NCBI GenBank assembly: GCA_022510585.1
Contig: JAFLTF010000014.1
Span: forward strand, 1-36,330
Reading direction: 5' to 3'
DNA from: Lachnospiraceae bacterium
GTDB lineage: Bacteria > Bacillota > Clostridia > Lachnospirales > Lachnospiraceae
DNA length: 36,330 nt
Part shown: one piece after another, positions 1 to 9,685 of the stretch
Layout of the letters: each line of letters starts with the position of its first letter
Position numbering within the stretch: the first letter of the stretch is position 1
Translations under genes and position numbers: made by a program
The notes under the pieces: generated by a model
The model's database searches: none
Seen by the model: only the letters and a program-made list of their open reading frames with translations
Told to the model about the DNA's origin: nothing

Positions 1-2
1 CG

Positions 3-113
3 CTTTATACCGGACATATCGGCGACGGTAAGATTTTTGTTTACAATGTCATGAAAGTTGTAAAAGTGCGTACCGGAGAAGAAGATTTTGCAGCGCTTCA
101 GGATGTTGAATGA
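3..113 (+). CDS. Nitrogen regulatory protein P-II, C-terminal fragment (truncated by window start)
   Basis: Frame-3 translation LYTGHIGDGKIFVYNVMKVVKVRTGEEDFAALQDVE* resembles the PII C-terminus (TGxIGDGKIFV...VRTGE). Confidence 0.8.
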   Translation, partial: LYTGHIGDGKIFVYNVMKVVKVRTGEEDFAALQDVE

Positions 114-185
114 TCAGGTTTTTTATTTGTGTTATAGGCAGAGGAAAAAGTATTTATTAAGCTACTAATATTTTCCGTACTATGA

Positions 186-220
186 TATAATAGGTTCAGG
201 CTCAGCAGCCTGGGCCTATT
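186..220 (+). promoter_or_regulatory. pyk promoter (extended -10 TGaTATAAT) overlapped by a 32-bp inverted repeat
   Basis: TATAAT at 186-191; AATAGG-TT-CAGGCT-CAGC-AGCCTG-GG-CCTATT at 189-220. Confidence 0.5.
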
Positions 221-253
221 AGACTTTACTAAGTTCAGAAAGGATTACAGGAA

Positions 254-1669
254 ATGAGAAAAACCAAAATTGTTTGTACTTTAGGACCGGCAACGGATCG
301 GGAAGATGTGCTGAGACAGCTGATGCAGGAAGGCATGAATGTTGCCAGATGCAATTTCTCTCACGGAATATATGAGGATCATAAGAAACGTATGGATATG
401 GTGAAAAAACTCCGGAAAGAGTTAAAGAAGCCGATTGCCATCTTGCTGGATACCAAAGGCCCTGAAGTCCGGGTCAGACAATTTAAGGATGGAAAGATAA
501 CTCTGGAGGAGGGACAACTGTTTACCTTGACTTCAGAAGATGTCGAAGGGACAAAGGATAAGGTTTCCGTTACCTATGACCGTCTTTACGAAGATCTGGA
601 GGTCGGTATGACGGTCTTAATCGATGACGGCCTGATTGAGATGAAAGTAGAGAAGGTCGAACGCACCAATATCATATGCCGCGTGATCAATGGAGGAACG
701 GTATCCAATAATAAAGGCATCAATATACCGGATGTGAATCTGTCCATGCCTTATCTGAGTGATAAAGACAGAGAGGACATTTTGTTCGGTATTGAGCAGG
801 ATGTGGATTATATCGCGGCTTCTTTCGTGCAGAATAAAGAAGATATTTTACAGCTTCGCAGGCTGCTTACCAAGAACGGCGGTGAAGATATCAAGATCAT
901 TGCCAAAATAGAGAACCGTCAGGGTGTGGAAAACATTGATGAAATCCTTGAGGTATCTGACGGCATTATGGTGGCAAGAGGTGATATGGGGGTTGAGATT
1001 CCCTGTGAAGAGGTTCCGGTCATTCAGAAAATGATTATTAAGAAAGTTTATGAAGCCGGTAAACATGTGATCACGGCAACGCAGATGTTAGAGTCCATGA
1101 TCAAAAATCCCAGACCCACCAGAGCGGAAGCAACGGATATTGCTAATGCGGTTTATGACGGAACCAGCGCGATCATGCTTTCCGGAGAAACCGCTGCGGG
1201 AGCATATCCGGTCGAAGCGGTAAAGATGATGGTTCGGATCGCGGAACGTGCGGAACAGGATATCGATTATCGGAAGCGGTTTTTCAATCGGGACAGAAAG
1301 GCAAATCCGGACATAACGGATGCAATCTGCCATGCCACCTGTACTACCGCGCTGGACCTGAATGCCAAGGCAATCGTTACCGTTACGAAATCCGGTCAGT
1401 CGGCAAGGATGGTTGCCGGATACAGACCGATAAGCGATATCATAAGCTGTACGACTTCGGAAAAAATATGCAGACAGCTCAATTTGGCATGGGGTGTTTC
1501 GCCGATTCTGATTCAGGAAGAAAAAGATGTTTTGGATTTATTCGATCATGCGATCCTGGCAGCAGAAAAGCAGGGACTATTGGAAAAAGGAGACCTTGCG
1601 GTGATTACTTCGGGCGTGCCGCTTGGTGTTTCGGGAACCACCAATATGTTGAAAGCTCGGATTGTTTAG
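254..1669 (+). CDS. pyk: Pyruvate kinase
   Basis: RKTKIVCTLGPA, IAKIENRQGVENIDEI, MVARGDMGVEIP and ATQMLESM motifs; 471 aa. Confidence 0.97.
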   Translation: MRKTKIVCTLGPATDREDVLRQLMQEGMNVARCNFSHGIYEDHKKRMDMVKKLRKELKKPIAILLDTKGPEVRVRQFKDGKITLEEGQLFTLTSEDVEGTKDKVSVTYDRLYEDLEVGMTVLIDDGLIEMKVEKVERTNIICRVINGGTVSNNKGINIPDVNLSMPYLSDKDREDILFGIEQDVDYIAASFVQNKEDILQLRRLLTKNGGEDIKIIAKIENRQGVENIDEILEVSDGIMVARGDMGVEIPCEEVPVIQKMIIKKVYEAGKHVITATQMLESMIKNPRPTRAEATDIANAVYDGTSAIMLSGETAAGAYPVEAVKMMVRIAERAEQDIDYRKRFFNRDRKANPDITDAICHATCTTALDLNAKAIVTVTKSGQSARMVAGYRPISDIISCTTSEKICRQLNLAWGVSPILIQEEKDVLDLFDHAILAAEKQGLLEKGDLAVITSGVPLGVSGTTNMLKARIV

Positions 1670-1679
1670 ACAGGGAAGA

Positions 1680-2657
1680 TTAAGTGATGAAGAACGTCAC
1701 AATCGGAATGGTGATCAAGCTTAGAATGGTCGTAAGTATAATGCCCTGTGAAATGGTGGATTCTTCTACCTGAAGCTGTTTGGAGAGCATGAGCGGCATA
1801 TTGCCTGCCGGGACAGCTAACATCAGGGCACAGGTATTTAAGACCAAAGCCTCTTTCACAAACAGTCTGAGAAACAGGATGAAGCCGATAGGAAGAAGGA
1901 TCTGTCTGATCAGGATAAACACATAGAGCTTCGGTTTGGAAAAGATATCTTTCGGAGTCATTTTCGCTACGGACACACCCAGCACCAGCATGGATAAAAA
2001 AGTGGTGGTCCGACCGGCATAGGTAAGGGAAGAGGATAGGATCTCCGGTACTTTCAGATCGCTTAAATAGAGACAGATCGTTACGACGGCGGAAACGGTT
2101 CCCGCATTGATGAGTTTACGGAAAATAGAATCTGAGTTTTTAGACCGTATGTCGGAGGTAGCTGCATTAGAATTTTGTTCAACCGGATGCTGCCTGGCGG
2201 CGGCCTTTTTTAAGATAGAAAGTCCGTAAGTATAAAATAAGATGTTATAGATCAGGTTGCTTAAGGATACATAAATCAGGGATTTTGTACCCAGTACGGC
2301 GGAAGCAAGGGGAATGCCGATAAAGCCTACATTGCCGAAAATGGTCAGCATGCGATAAGAATAACGCGCGTTATTTGGAATCCTCAGTATCCAGGGAATC
2401 AGGTAAGCTGACAGGATCAGTACGATATAAGCAAGTAAAAATACACACATACCGATGCCAAGTTCCCGCAGGGAAACCTTGGCATTGTCGTCGAAAGCGG
2501 AGCAGATCAAAAGAGCGGGATTGGTGACATTGACGATCAAACCGGAGATCTGGCTGCTGGTATTTTCGGACAGCATATGCTTTCGATACAGAAAAAGCCC
2601 TGTCAGGATCAGGATCATAATGATCATCATTTGTTCCACTACAACCGTAATACTCAT
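1680..2657 (-). CDS. AEC (auxin efflux carrier) family transporter
   Basis: Hydrophobic 325 aa; NVTNPALLICSAF and FGNVGFIGIPLASAVLG typical of the AEC family. Confidence 0.85.
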   Translation of the reverse strand: MSITVVVEQMMIIMILILTGLFLYRKHMLSENTSSQISGLIVNVTNPALLICSAFDDNAKVSLRELGIGMCVFLLAYIVLILSAYLIPWILRIPNNARYSYRMLTIFGNVGFIGIPLASAVLGTKSLIYVSLSNLIYNILFYTYGLSILKKAAARQHPVEQNSNAATSDIRSKNSDSIFRKLINAGTVSAVVTICLYLSDLKVPEILSSSLTYAGRTTTFLSMLVLGVSVAKMTPKDIFSKPKLYVFILIRQILLPIGFILFLRLFVKEALVLNTCALMLAVPAGNMPLMLSKQLQVEESTISQGIILTTILSLITIPIVTFFIT

Positions 2658-2728
2658 AAAACCTCAAAGTCCTTTCTTTTTATGCCCGCGTCTACTATTG
2701 TAACATATTTAAAAAATTTAGAAAGAGG

Positions 2729-2766
2729 GTTACAAAAAAAAGAAAATAATATATACTGAATATAAT
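2729..2766 (+). promoter_or_regulatory. Putative glpK promoter with TGTAAC half-sites
   Basis: GTTACA (2729-2734), N17, TATACT (2752-2757); TTGTAAC (2698-2704) and GTTACAA (2729-2735) form an inverted pair. Confidence 0.35.
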
Positions 2767-2807
2767 GTAACGGTTTATGGACAGGGAAGTCTGGGGGATC
2801 TGGAAAT

Positions 2808-4304
2808 ATGCAGAAATATATTATGGCGCTGGATCAGGGGACAACCAGCTCGAGATGTATTCTTTTTGATAAAAGCGGTACGATCTGCAGCATGGCGCAG
2901 AAAGAGTTTGCGCAGATTTATCCGAAACCTGGCTGGGTGGAGCACAATCCCAGGGAAATCTGGGCTTCACAGATAGCAGTGGCAGCGGAGGCCATGGCGA
3001 ATATCGGGGTCTCGGCAAAAGATATCGCCGGCATCGGCATAACCAACCAGCGCGAGACTACGATCGTCTGGGACAGGAATACAGGCGAACCCGTATATAA
3101 TGCGATCGTTTGGCAGTGCAGGAGAACGGCGCCGCGGATAGACGAGTTGAAAGAGCACGGATATGAAGAAATGATCCGAAATAAGACAGGCCTGATTCCG
3201 GATGCCTATTTTTCCGCAAGTAAAATAGAATGGATCCTGAATCATACAGCGGGTGCAAGAGAGAAAGCGCAGGCAGGAGAGCTGCTGTTCGGAACCGTTG
3301 ACAGCTGGCTCATATGGAACCTGACGAAAGGCGCGGTCCATGTTACGGATCATACCAATGCTTCCAGAACGATGTTGTATAATATACATGATCTGTGCTG
3401 GGATGAAGAATTACTAGCGTTATTTAATATACCGAAGAGCATGCTTCCGGAAGTAAAACCTTCCGGATATATCTACGGAAAGACTGCGGACGGTATTCTG
3501 GGAGGAGAGATACCGATTGCCGGGGCGGCAGGTGACCAGCAGGCCGCGCTGTTCGGGCAGTGTTGTTTTGAACCCGGACAGGTAAAGAACACATATGGAA
3601 CAGGGTGTTTCCTGCTCATGCATACGGGAAATCAGCCGATCCTCTCAGGGCACGGTCTGTTGACGACAATAGCAGCAGGAACCGGAGAGGATACGGAGTA
3701 TGCACTGGAAGGCAGCGTGTTTGTAGCGGGAGCGGCGATTCAGTGGCTGCGTGACAACATGAGGATGATAAGGGATTCCGGCCTTTCCGAAAAGTATGCC
3801 GAGCGGGTGGAAGATACCAATGGTATTTATATTGTGCCGGCTTTTGCCGGAATGGGAGCTCCTTATTGGGATGCTTATGCCAGAGGCACCATCGTAGGAA
3901 TTACCAGAGGCTGCCAGAAAGAGCATTTCATCCGGGCGGTCCTGGAATCCATAGCCTATCAGACAGTGGATGTGCTGAAGGCAATGGAAGAGGATTCCGG
4001 CGTGCCGATTCAGGAATTAAAGGTGGACGGCGGAGCCAGCGCAAATAATTTTTTGATGCAGTTCCAATCCGATATCATAGGACAGTCCGTACATCGGCCG
4101 GGCTGTATCGAGACTACGGCTCTGGGGGCCGCTTATCTGGCAGGAATCGCTGTCGGATATTGGAAAGATAAAGAGGAAATCCGTGCAAACTGGAAACTTG
4201 ACAGAAAGTTTGATGCTGCTATGGATGAGGAAAAGCGGACCGCTTTATTAAAGGGATGGAAAAGGGCGGTAAAGAGTGCGTTGGTATGGGCGGAATCTGA
4301 GTAA
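2808..4304 (+). CDS. glpK: Glycerol kinase
   Basis: [45 protein letters not shown]; 498 aa FGGY kinase. Confidence 0.97.
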   Translation: MQKYIMALDQGTTSSRCILFDKSGTICSMAQKEFAQIYPKPGWVEHNPREIWASQIAVAAEAMANIGVSAKDIAGIGITNQRETTIVWDRNTGEPVYNAIVWQCRRTAPRIDELKEHGYEEMIRNKTGLIPDAYFSASKIEWILNHTAGAREKAQAGELLFGTVDSWLIWNLTKGAVHVTDHTNASRTMLYNIHDLCWDEELLALFNIPKSMLPEVKPSGYIYGKTADGILGGEIPIAGAAGDQQAALFGQCCFEPGQVKNTYGTGCFLLMHTGNQPILSGHGLLTTIAAGTGEDTEYALEGSVFVAGAAIQWLRDNMRMIRDSGLSEKYAERVEDTNGIYIVPAFAGMGAPYWDAYARGTIVGITRGCQKEHFIRAVLESIAYQTVDVLKAMEEDSGVPIQELKVDGGASANNFLMQFQSDIIGQSVHRPGCIETTALGAAYLAGIAVGYWKDKEEIRANWKLDRKFDAAMDEEKRTALLKGWKRAVKSALVWAESE

Positions 4305-4313
4305 GCAGCAGGT

Positions 4314-5345
4314 ATGCGTTTCATGAAAACAACCGTAGAATTTGAAAACAATGGATTTGATATCATACGTTATATAGCAGCCCTTCTTGTGATGATGCTG
4401 CATTATGCAAGCTTTATGCTTATCCTGACGGATAAAATAACAATCGTTATGAATGGGGCGAGGCAGCTGGCTCTGCTTTTTCCGGGAGTGGTGATCCTGT
4501 TTACGTTAAGCGGGTTTTTGATCTCAGCCTCTTTTGAAAATGCAAAAACAAGGAAAGCGTTTCTGAAAAAGCGTGCGAAGAGGATTTATCCGGAACTATG
4601 GATCTGCACGATCGTTAATTTAGTTGTGGTAAGTATAGTGGTTCCGCAATTACTGGACAAGAGCATCTTTCTGTGGCTGGCAGCGCAGACCGTGGGGATA
4701 GCTTATACGCCTTCCGGGCTGAAAGCATTTGCTACCGGGAGCATCAACGGAACGCTTTGGACGGTGTTTACGGAAGTCCAGCTATATATTGTTTTGGCAA
4801 TTGTATATCCTTTTCTCAAAAGAATGAAAAACGGCTTATGGGCAGTTCTACTTGTACTACTTGCCGCAGCCAATCTTGTCTGTGAGACAGTGGCAGGCAG
4901 CAGCGGAGGGATTGCATATAAACTGATTGAAAGAAGTTTTGTTCCATATGCTCTGTGGTTTTTCATTGGTGTATTCTGTTACCTGAAGCGGCAGAAAGTA
5001 CTGCCCTGTTTAAAGAAACTGTTCTTTCCGCTTTTAATACTTTATGTTATTCTGAATTTACTGCCTGTTAAGCTGCCGGGTTATTATACAAATATCGGAA
5101 TCAGTATATTACTTCCGCTGTTGATTATCGGAGGCGGTTATTGCCTTCCAAAAATTCGGTTTCGCTGTGACTTATCTTATGGGTTGTTTTTATATCATTG
5201 GATCGTTTTGAATGTGATCGTACACTTTGATTTTATGAACAAACTTCCCTGGTCAGCGTGTTTGCTTTTATTTATTGCGTTATCATTTTGTTTATCATGG
5301 TTTTCATGGCGTATCGGTAAAACAATAGGAAATAGAATAACATAA
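4314..5345 (+). CDS. Acyltransferase 3 family (OafA/YrhL-like) membrane protein
   Basis: FDIIRYIAALLVMMLHYA N-terminus, multi-TM, FTLSGFLISAS, KRAKRIYPELW. Confidence 0.85.
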   Translation: MRFMKTTVEFENNGFDIIRYIAALLVMMLHYASFMLILTDKITIVMNGARQLALLFPGVVILFTLSGFLISASFENAKTRKAFLKKRAKRIYPELWICTIVNLVVVSIVVPQLLDKSIFLWLAAQTVGIAYTPSGLKAFATGSINGTLWTVFTEVQLYIVLAIVYPFLKRMKNGLWAVLLVLLAAANLVCETVAGSSGGIAYKLIERSFVPYALWFFIGVFCYLKRQKVLPCLKKLFFPLLILYVILNLLPVKLPGYYTNIGISILLPLLIIGGGYCLPKIRFRCDLSYGLFLYHWIVLNVIVHFDFMNKLPWSACLLLFIALSFCLSWFSWRIGKTIGNRIT

Positions 5346-5364
5346 GTTATTTAGGAGGGGCTGT

Positions 5365-7008
5365 ATGGGTGATCAGTTTCAATTGCTGTATCCGCCGGGA
5401 TATGACAGATCGAAGGAAGTGTTGTTGAAAGACTTTCAGTTTATTAAATCCCTGCAGATCGATGAGATGGTCGTGCTGATCAAGGAAAGCTATCGTGGCT
5501 TCCTGGATCTTTCTTTAGAGAATTTCTTTACAACGGATGAAAAAGTGTTGGAATACCGGCTTTCCATTGTGGAAGATATAGTGAATAATCCGGATCTGTA
5601 TGAGATTTTTTGTAAATCGATCAACATGATCCACAATATTTCCGACATGCGTCGTGCAATGAGCAGCGATTTTACGTTGGAATCTGCACTCAGCTCCGTG
5701 CGTTATCTGGAAATGTATCAGGAAATCGTAGATTTATTTGCGGAAGGATTAAAGGATCTTTCCCTGCAGTCGGAAGGAATGAAAAATTTCCGTGATAAAA
5801 TCAATGATATAACAGGAAGCGATGATTATCAGAATCTTCAAAGTGAATTGAAGAAAGCTAATGTAACGTTCGGGGATATCAAAAGTATTACGATCGGTGT
5901 CAATCTGGATGAAACGCTTCGTGCGAGAGATGCCGGAGTCGTTTCCCTGGAGTCCCAGCCTTTTCATGACAGCACGGTTATGGATAAGCTGCTTAGGAAA
6001 AACCCGAAAGACAGCTTTGCGCTGTTGTCTCCCTTATTTCCGCTGAGTAAGGGACTGCATGGTGAAGAGCTGAAGGCGCTGAATCATGCGATCAGCGCTT
6101 CCCTGAATGCGATATTCGGGAAATCGCTCCGCAGTTTTGAACCGGTCATCCAGAAATACTTCGGGGTAAATACGGCTATGTTCATCATCTTGTTGGATGA
6201 GATCCGTTTTTTGACGGCAGGAGTCAAATTTATTCTGGAGATGCGGGAGAAAGGGTTTGACATGTGTCGTCCGCAGATCGCACGCATGGATGAGAAAAAA
6301 TGTGATTTACATGACGTATATAATCCGGTCCTGGCAAACCGTATGATTGAAGAAACCATTGTTTCCAATTCCTTTACTTTTGACGATCAGGGAAGATTTT
6401 ATCTGGTAACCGGACCGAACCACGGCGGAAAATCTATTTTTGCTTATTCGGTAGGAATGGCACAGGCGTTGTTCCAGTTAGGCTTATTCGTGCCTGCAAA
6501 GAGCGCCCTGATGAGTCCTGTAACCGGCATCTATACACATTTTCCCGCATCGGATGAAAACAATTACGGGAAAGGAAGGCTGGAAAGCGAGTGTGCAAGG
6601 CTGGGAGAGATCATGAAGGTATTATGTGATACGGATATGCTGCTCATGGATGAATCCTTTGCAAGTACCAGCGGTCTGGAGGCAGGCTATATTGCAACGG
6701 AAGTCCTGACCGGTATCGGTATCATCGGATGCGGCGGAATCTATGTGACCCATCTTCATGACCTGCCGCAGCAGCTTGAAGTCTACAATTTCCATCCGCA
6801 AAACCGCGGCAGGATCGACAATCTGGTTGCCATGATGGAAAACAAGGATGACGGTACGCGAAGCTATAAGATTGAGCGCACGACACCGGACGGTTTGAGT
6901 TATGCAAAAGATATTGCCAATCAGTACGGTCTGGATCTGGACAGCATCCTGGATGGCAAAGAACTGCAGGACGACGAGCAATTATGGAAGATGACCAAAG
7001 AGAGGTAA
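5365..7008 (+). CDS. MutS-related ATPase (domain III/V type, lacking the mismatch-recognition domain)
   Basis: GPNHGGKSIFAYSVG Walker A, LLMDESFAST Walker B, YVTHLHDL; the N-terminus does not look like MutS domain I. Confidence 0.8.
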   Translation: MGDQFQLLYPPGYDRSKEVLLKDFQFIKSLQIDEMVVLIKESYRGFLDLSLENFFTTDEKVLEYRLSIVEDIVNNPDLYEIFCKSINMIHNISDMRRAMSSDFTLESALSSVRYLEMYQEIVDLFAEGLKDLSLQSEGMKNFRDKINDITGSDDYQNLQSELKKANVTFGDIKSITIGVNLDETLRARDAGVVSLESQPFHDSTVMDKLLRKNPKDSFALLSPLFPLSKGLHGEELKALNHAISASLNAIFGKSLRSFEPVIQKYFGVNTAMFIILLDEIRFLTAGVKFILEMREKGFDMCRPQIARMDEKKCDLHDVYNPVLANRMIEETIVSNSFTFDDQGRFYLVTGPNHGGKSIFAYSVGMAQALFQLGLFVPAKSALMSPVTGIYTHFPASDENNYGKGRLESECARLGEIMKVLCDTDMLLMDESFASTSGLEAGYIATEVLTGIGIIGCGGIYVTHLHDLPQQLEVYNFHPQNRGRIDNLVAMMENKDDGTRSYKIERTTPDGLSYAKDIANQYGLDLDSILDGKELQDDEQLWKMTKER

Positions 7009-7013
7009 AATAA

Positions 7014-7226
7014 ATGCAGTTTTCGGGAAAAACTTTTAAAGAGAAATACATAACAGGTGAAATTGAATTTGAAGAGATCGATGATTACAGCCAGGAGTGG
7101 GGATTTCACGATGACTCCATGACACTTCGGGAATACCTTGGTCTTAACGCAGATGAAGAAGATGCATGGATCAGTATCGGGGATGATGCATTGAAGGAGT
7201 TATTAGATAAACAAAAACAGAGTTAA
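7014..7226 (+). CDS. Small acidic hypothetical protein
   Basis: 70 aa ORF directly after the MutS-like gene; contains SMTLREYLGLNADEEDAWISIGDDALKELLDKQ. Confidence 0.6.
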   Translation: MQFSGKTFKEKYITGEIEFEEIDDYSQEWGFHDDSMTLREYLGLNADEEDAWISIGDDALKELLDKQKQS

Positions 7227-7244
7227 TAAGGAGGTATTTACAAA

Positions 7245-9524
7245 ATGACTACTGAGAAAATAAGAGAGCTGATAGCCCGGATGACGTTAGAAGAGAAGGC
7301 TTCTATGTGTTCCGGTGCCGATTTCTGGCATACGGAAGCAATAGAACGGCTGGGCATTCCGGCAAGTATGGTTTCGGACGGACCGCACGGATTGCGGAAG
7401 CAAGATCAGGAAGGCGACCATCTGGGAGTCAATGACAGCATCAAGGCAGTGTGTTTTCCGGCAGGCTGCGGAACGGCGGCTTCTTTTAACAGAGAGCTGC
7501 TGACATCCATGGGAGCAACGCTGGGAAATGAGTGTCAGGCGGAAGGAATCAGCGTGATTCTGGGACCGGCGGTCAATATCAAACGTTCTCCGTTATGTGG
7601 ACGTAATTTTGAATATTATTCCGAGGATCCGTATGTGGCAACCGAGATGGCGGGCGCTTTGATCAAAGGGATTCAAAGCAAGAATGTGGGAACCAGTATC
7701 AAACATTTTCTGGCCAATAATCAGGAGACAAGGAGGCAGTCTTCGGAGTCCCGTGTGGATGAGCGGACATTGCATGAGATCTATCTGGCAGCTTTTGAAG
7801 GCGCGATCAAGAAACAGAAGCCTTGGACAGTTATGTGTTCCTACAATAGAATCAACGGATTCTATGCTGCCCAGAATCATAAATATCTGACAGAAACACT
7901 ACGTGATAGGTGGGGATTTGACGGATATGTAGTGAGTGACTGGGGTGCAGTCAATAACCGCGTGGAGGATCTGAAAGCGGGACTGGATCTGGAAATGCCC
8001 ACTTCACTGGGAGCAAATGATAAGCTGATCGTAGAAGCGGTACAGAACGGTACGCTGGAAGAAAGCGTTGTAGATACGGCGGTAGAGCGGATCTTGAATA
8101 TCATCTTCCGCTATGAAGAGAATCGGGATAAGAATGCTGCATGGGATAAGGATGAAGATCATGAAATGGCAAGGAAAGTGGCGGAGGAAACCATTGTTCT
8201 TTTGAAAAATGATGGTCTGTTGCCACTGAATGAAAATGACGATATCGCGTTTATCGGTAAATATGCCGAAGCGCCCAGATATCAGGGCGGCGGCAGTTCC
8301 CATATCAACAGCCACAAAGTCACCTCCGCAATGGATGTGGTATCCGGCAAATCGAATATTGTCTATGCGAGAGGATACAATGACGATGAGGATAAAACCG
8401 ATGAAACCTTGCTTGCAGAGGCTGTTGAAGCAGCGAAGAAGGCGAAAGTGGCGGTTATTTTTGCAGGACTTCCCGATGCCTTTGAATCGGAGGGCTTCGA
8501 CAGAACCCATATGTCCATGCCGAACTGCCAGAATGAGTTGATTGAAAAAGTGGCAGCGGTACAGCCGAATACAGTTGTTGTATTGCACAATGGTTCTCCG
8601 GTAGAAATGCCCTGGATCGATAAAGTAAAAGGCGTTGTGGAAGCCTATCTGGGCGGTCAGGCGGTAGGCGGCGCCGTTTGTGACATCCTGTTCGGAAAAG
8701 TGAATCCCAGCGCGAAGCTTCCGGAAACCTTCCCGCTTAAGCTGGAAGACAATCCTTCTTATCTGTTCTATTTCGGTGAGGGAGATACGGTAGAATACAG
8801 AGAAGGCATCTTTGTGGGATACCGCTATTATGATAAGAAAAAAATGGACGTTCTTTTCCCCTTCGGGTATGGACTGTCCTATACTACCTTCGAGTATTCG
8901 AACCTGACTGTAGATAAGGAAAACTTAAAGGATACTGACACATTGACTGTATCGGTCAATATAACCAATACCGGCAAGATGGCTGGAAAAGAAGTGGTAC
9001 AGCTCTATGTTGCGGATAAGGAAAGCACTGTGATCCGCCCGGTAAAAGAACTGCGGGATTTTGCCAAAGTTGACCTTGCGCCGGGAGAGACGAAGACGGT
9101 TACTTTCACGCTGGATAAAAGAGCCTTTGCTTATTACAATGTTCAGATTCATGACTGGCATGTAGAAACCGGAGAATTCGAGATTCTGATCGGGAAATCT
9201 TCCAGGGATATTGTACTTAGGAAGACCGTTACCGTGGAATCTACCGTAAAAATTCCGATGGTCTATACCACGGATACCACGGTGGGCGATGTCATGAAAG
9301 ATCCGAGGGCATGGGAAATCGTGAAGCCGCTATTTGCAAACGGAATGTTTGGAGAAGGCTCTGAAGCTAATGTAGGTGATGCGGCGGCAGAAGCAATTTC
9401 TGAAGAAATGATGGAAGCGATGTTAAAATATATGCCGCTTCGCGGACCGGTCAGCTTCCATGGCGGCGTGTCCATGGCGGATGTACAGAAGTATGTAGAT
9501 CAGTTAAATGCGTTGGATTCATAA
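7245..9524 (+). CDS. Glycoside hydrolase family 3 (beta-glucosidase-like)
   Basis: SDGPHGLR, KHFLANNQE, YVVSDWGAV (nucleophile region), C-terminal FnIII-like domain; SD aaggagg upstream. Confidence 0.95.
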   Translation: MTTEKIRELIARMTLEEKASMCSGADFWHTEAIERLGIPASMVSDGPHGLRKQDQEGDHLGVNDSIKAVCFPAGCGTAASFNRELLTSMGATLGNECQAEGISVILGPAVNIKRSPLCGRNFEYYSEDPYVATEMAGALIKGIQSKNVGTSIKHFLANNQETRRQSSESRVDERTLHEIYLAAFEGAIKKQKPWTVMCSYNRINGFYAAQNHKYLTETLRDRWGFDGYVVSDWGAVNNRVEDLKAGLDLEMPTSLGANDKLIVEAVQNGTLEESVVDTAVERILNIIFRYEENRDKNAAWDKDEDHEMARKVAEETIVLLKNDGLLPLNENDDIAFIGKYAEAPRYQGGGSSHINSHKVTSAMDVVSGKSNIVYARGYNDDEDKTDETLLAEAVEAAKKAKVAVIFAGLPDAFESEGFDRTHMSMPNCQNELIEKVAAVQPNTVVVLHNGSPVEMPWIDKVKGVVEAYLGGQAVGGAVCDILFGKVNPSAKLPETFPLKLEDNPSYLFYFGEGDTVEYREGIFVGYRYYDKKKMDVLFPFGYGLSYTTFEYSNLTVDKENLKDTDTLTVSVNITNTGKMAGKEVVQLYVADKESTVIRPVKELRDFAKVDLAPGETKTVTFTLDKRAFAYYNVQIHDWHVETGEFEILIGKSSRDIVLRKTVTVESTVKIPMVYTTDTTVGDVMKDPRAWEIVKPLFANGMFGEGSEANVGDAAAEAISEEMMEAMLKYMPLRGPVSFHGGVSMADVQKYVDQLNALDS

Positions 9525-9571
9525 AGAAGACGCATACCCACAACAAAAAAAGGTCAATTGACTACATTACG

Positions 9572-9607
9572 CGGCGGCTTTTGTAAAGTATACTACAAAA
9601 GCCGCCG
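9572..9607 (+). terminator. Strong hairpin after the GH3 gene, probable terminator
   Basis: CGGCGGCTTTTGTA-(8 nt)-TACAAAAGCCGCCG perfect 14-bp stem followed by ATATATTTT. Confidence 0.7.
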
Positions 9608-9685
9608 ATATATTTTAAAACGGGTTTTAGATACGGCGAAACGGATTTTGCTGTATATATATTCAGCGAACAGGGAGGTTATATT

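Noticed and set aside
8004-8588. 194-aa minus-strand ORF inside the GH3 gene
   Set aside because: Lies wholly antisense to a strongly supported GH3 CDS and shows no recognisable motif.
9553-9562. GTCAATTGAC perfect 10-bp palindrome
   Set aside because: Short, AT-rich, single copy, and close to the GH3 3' hairpin; not enough to claim an operator.
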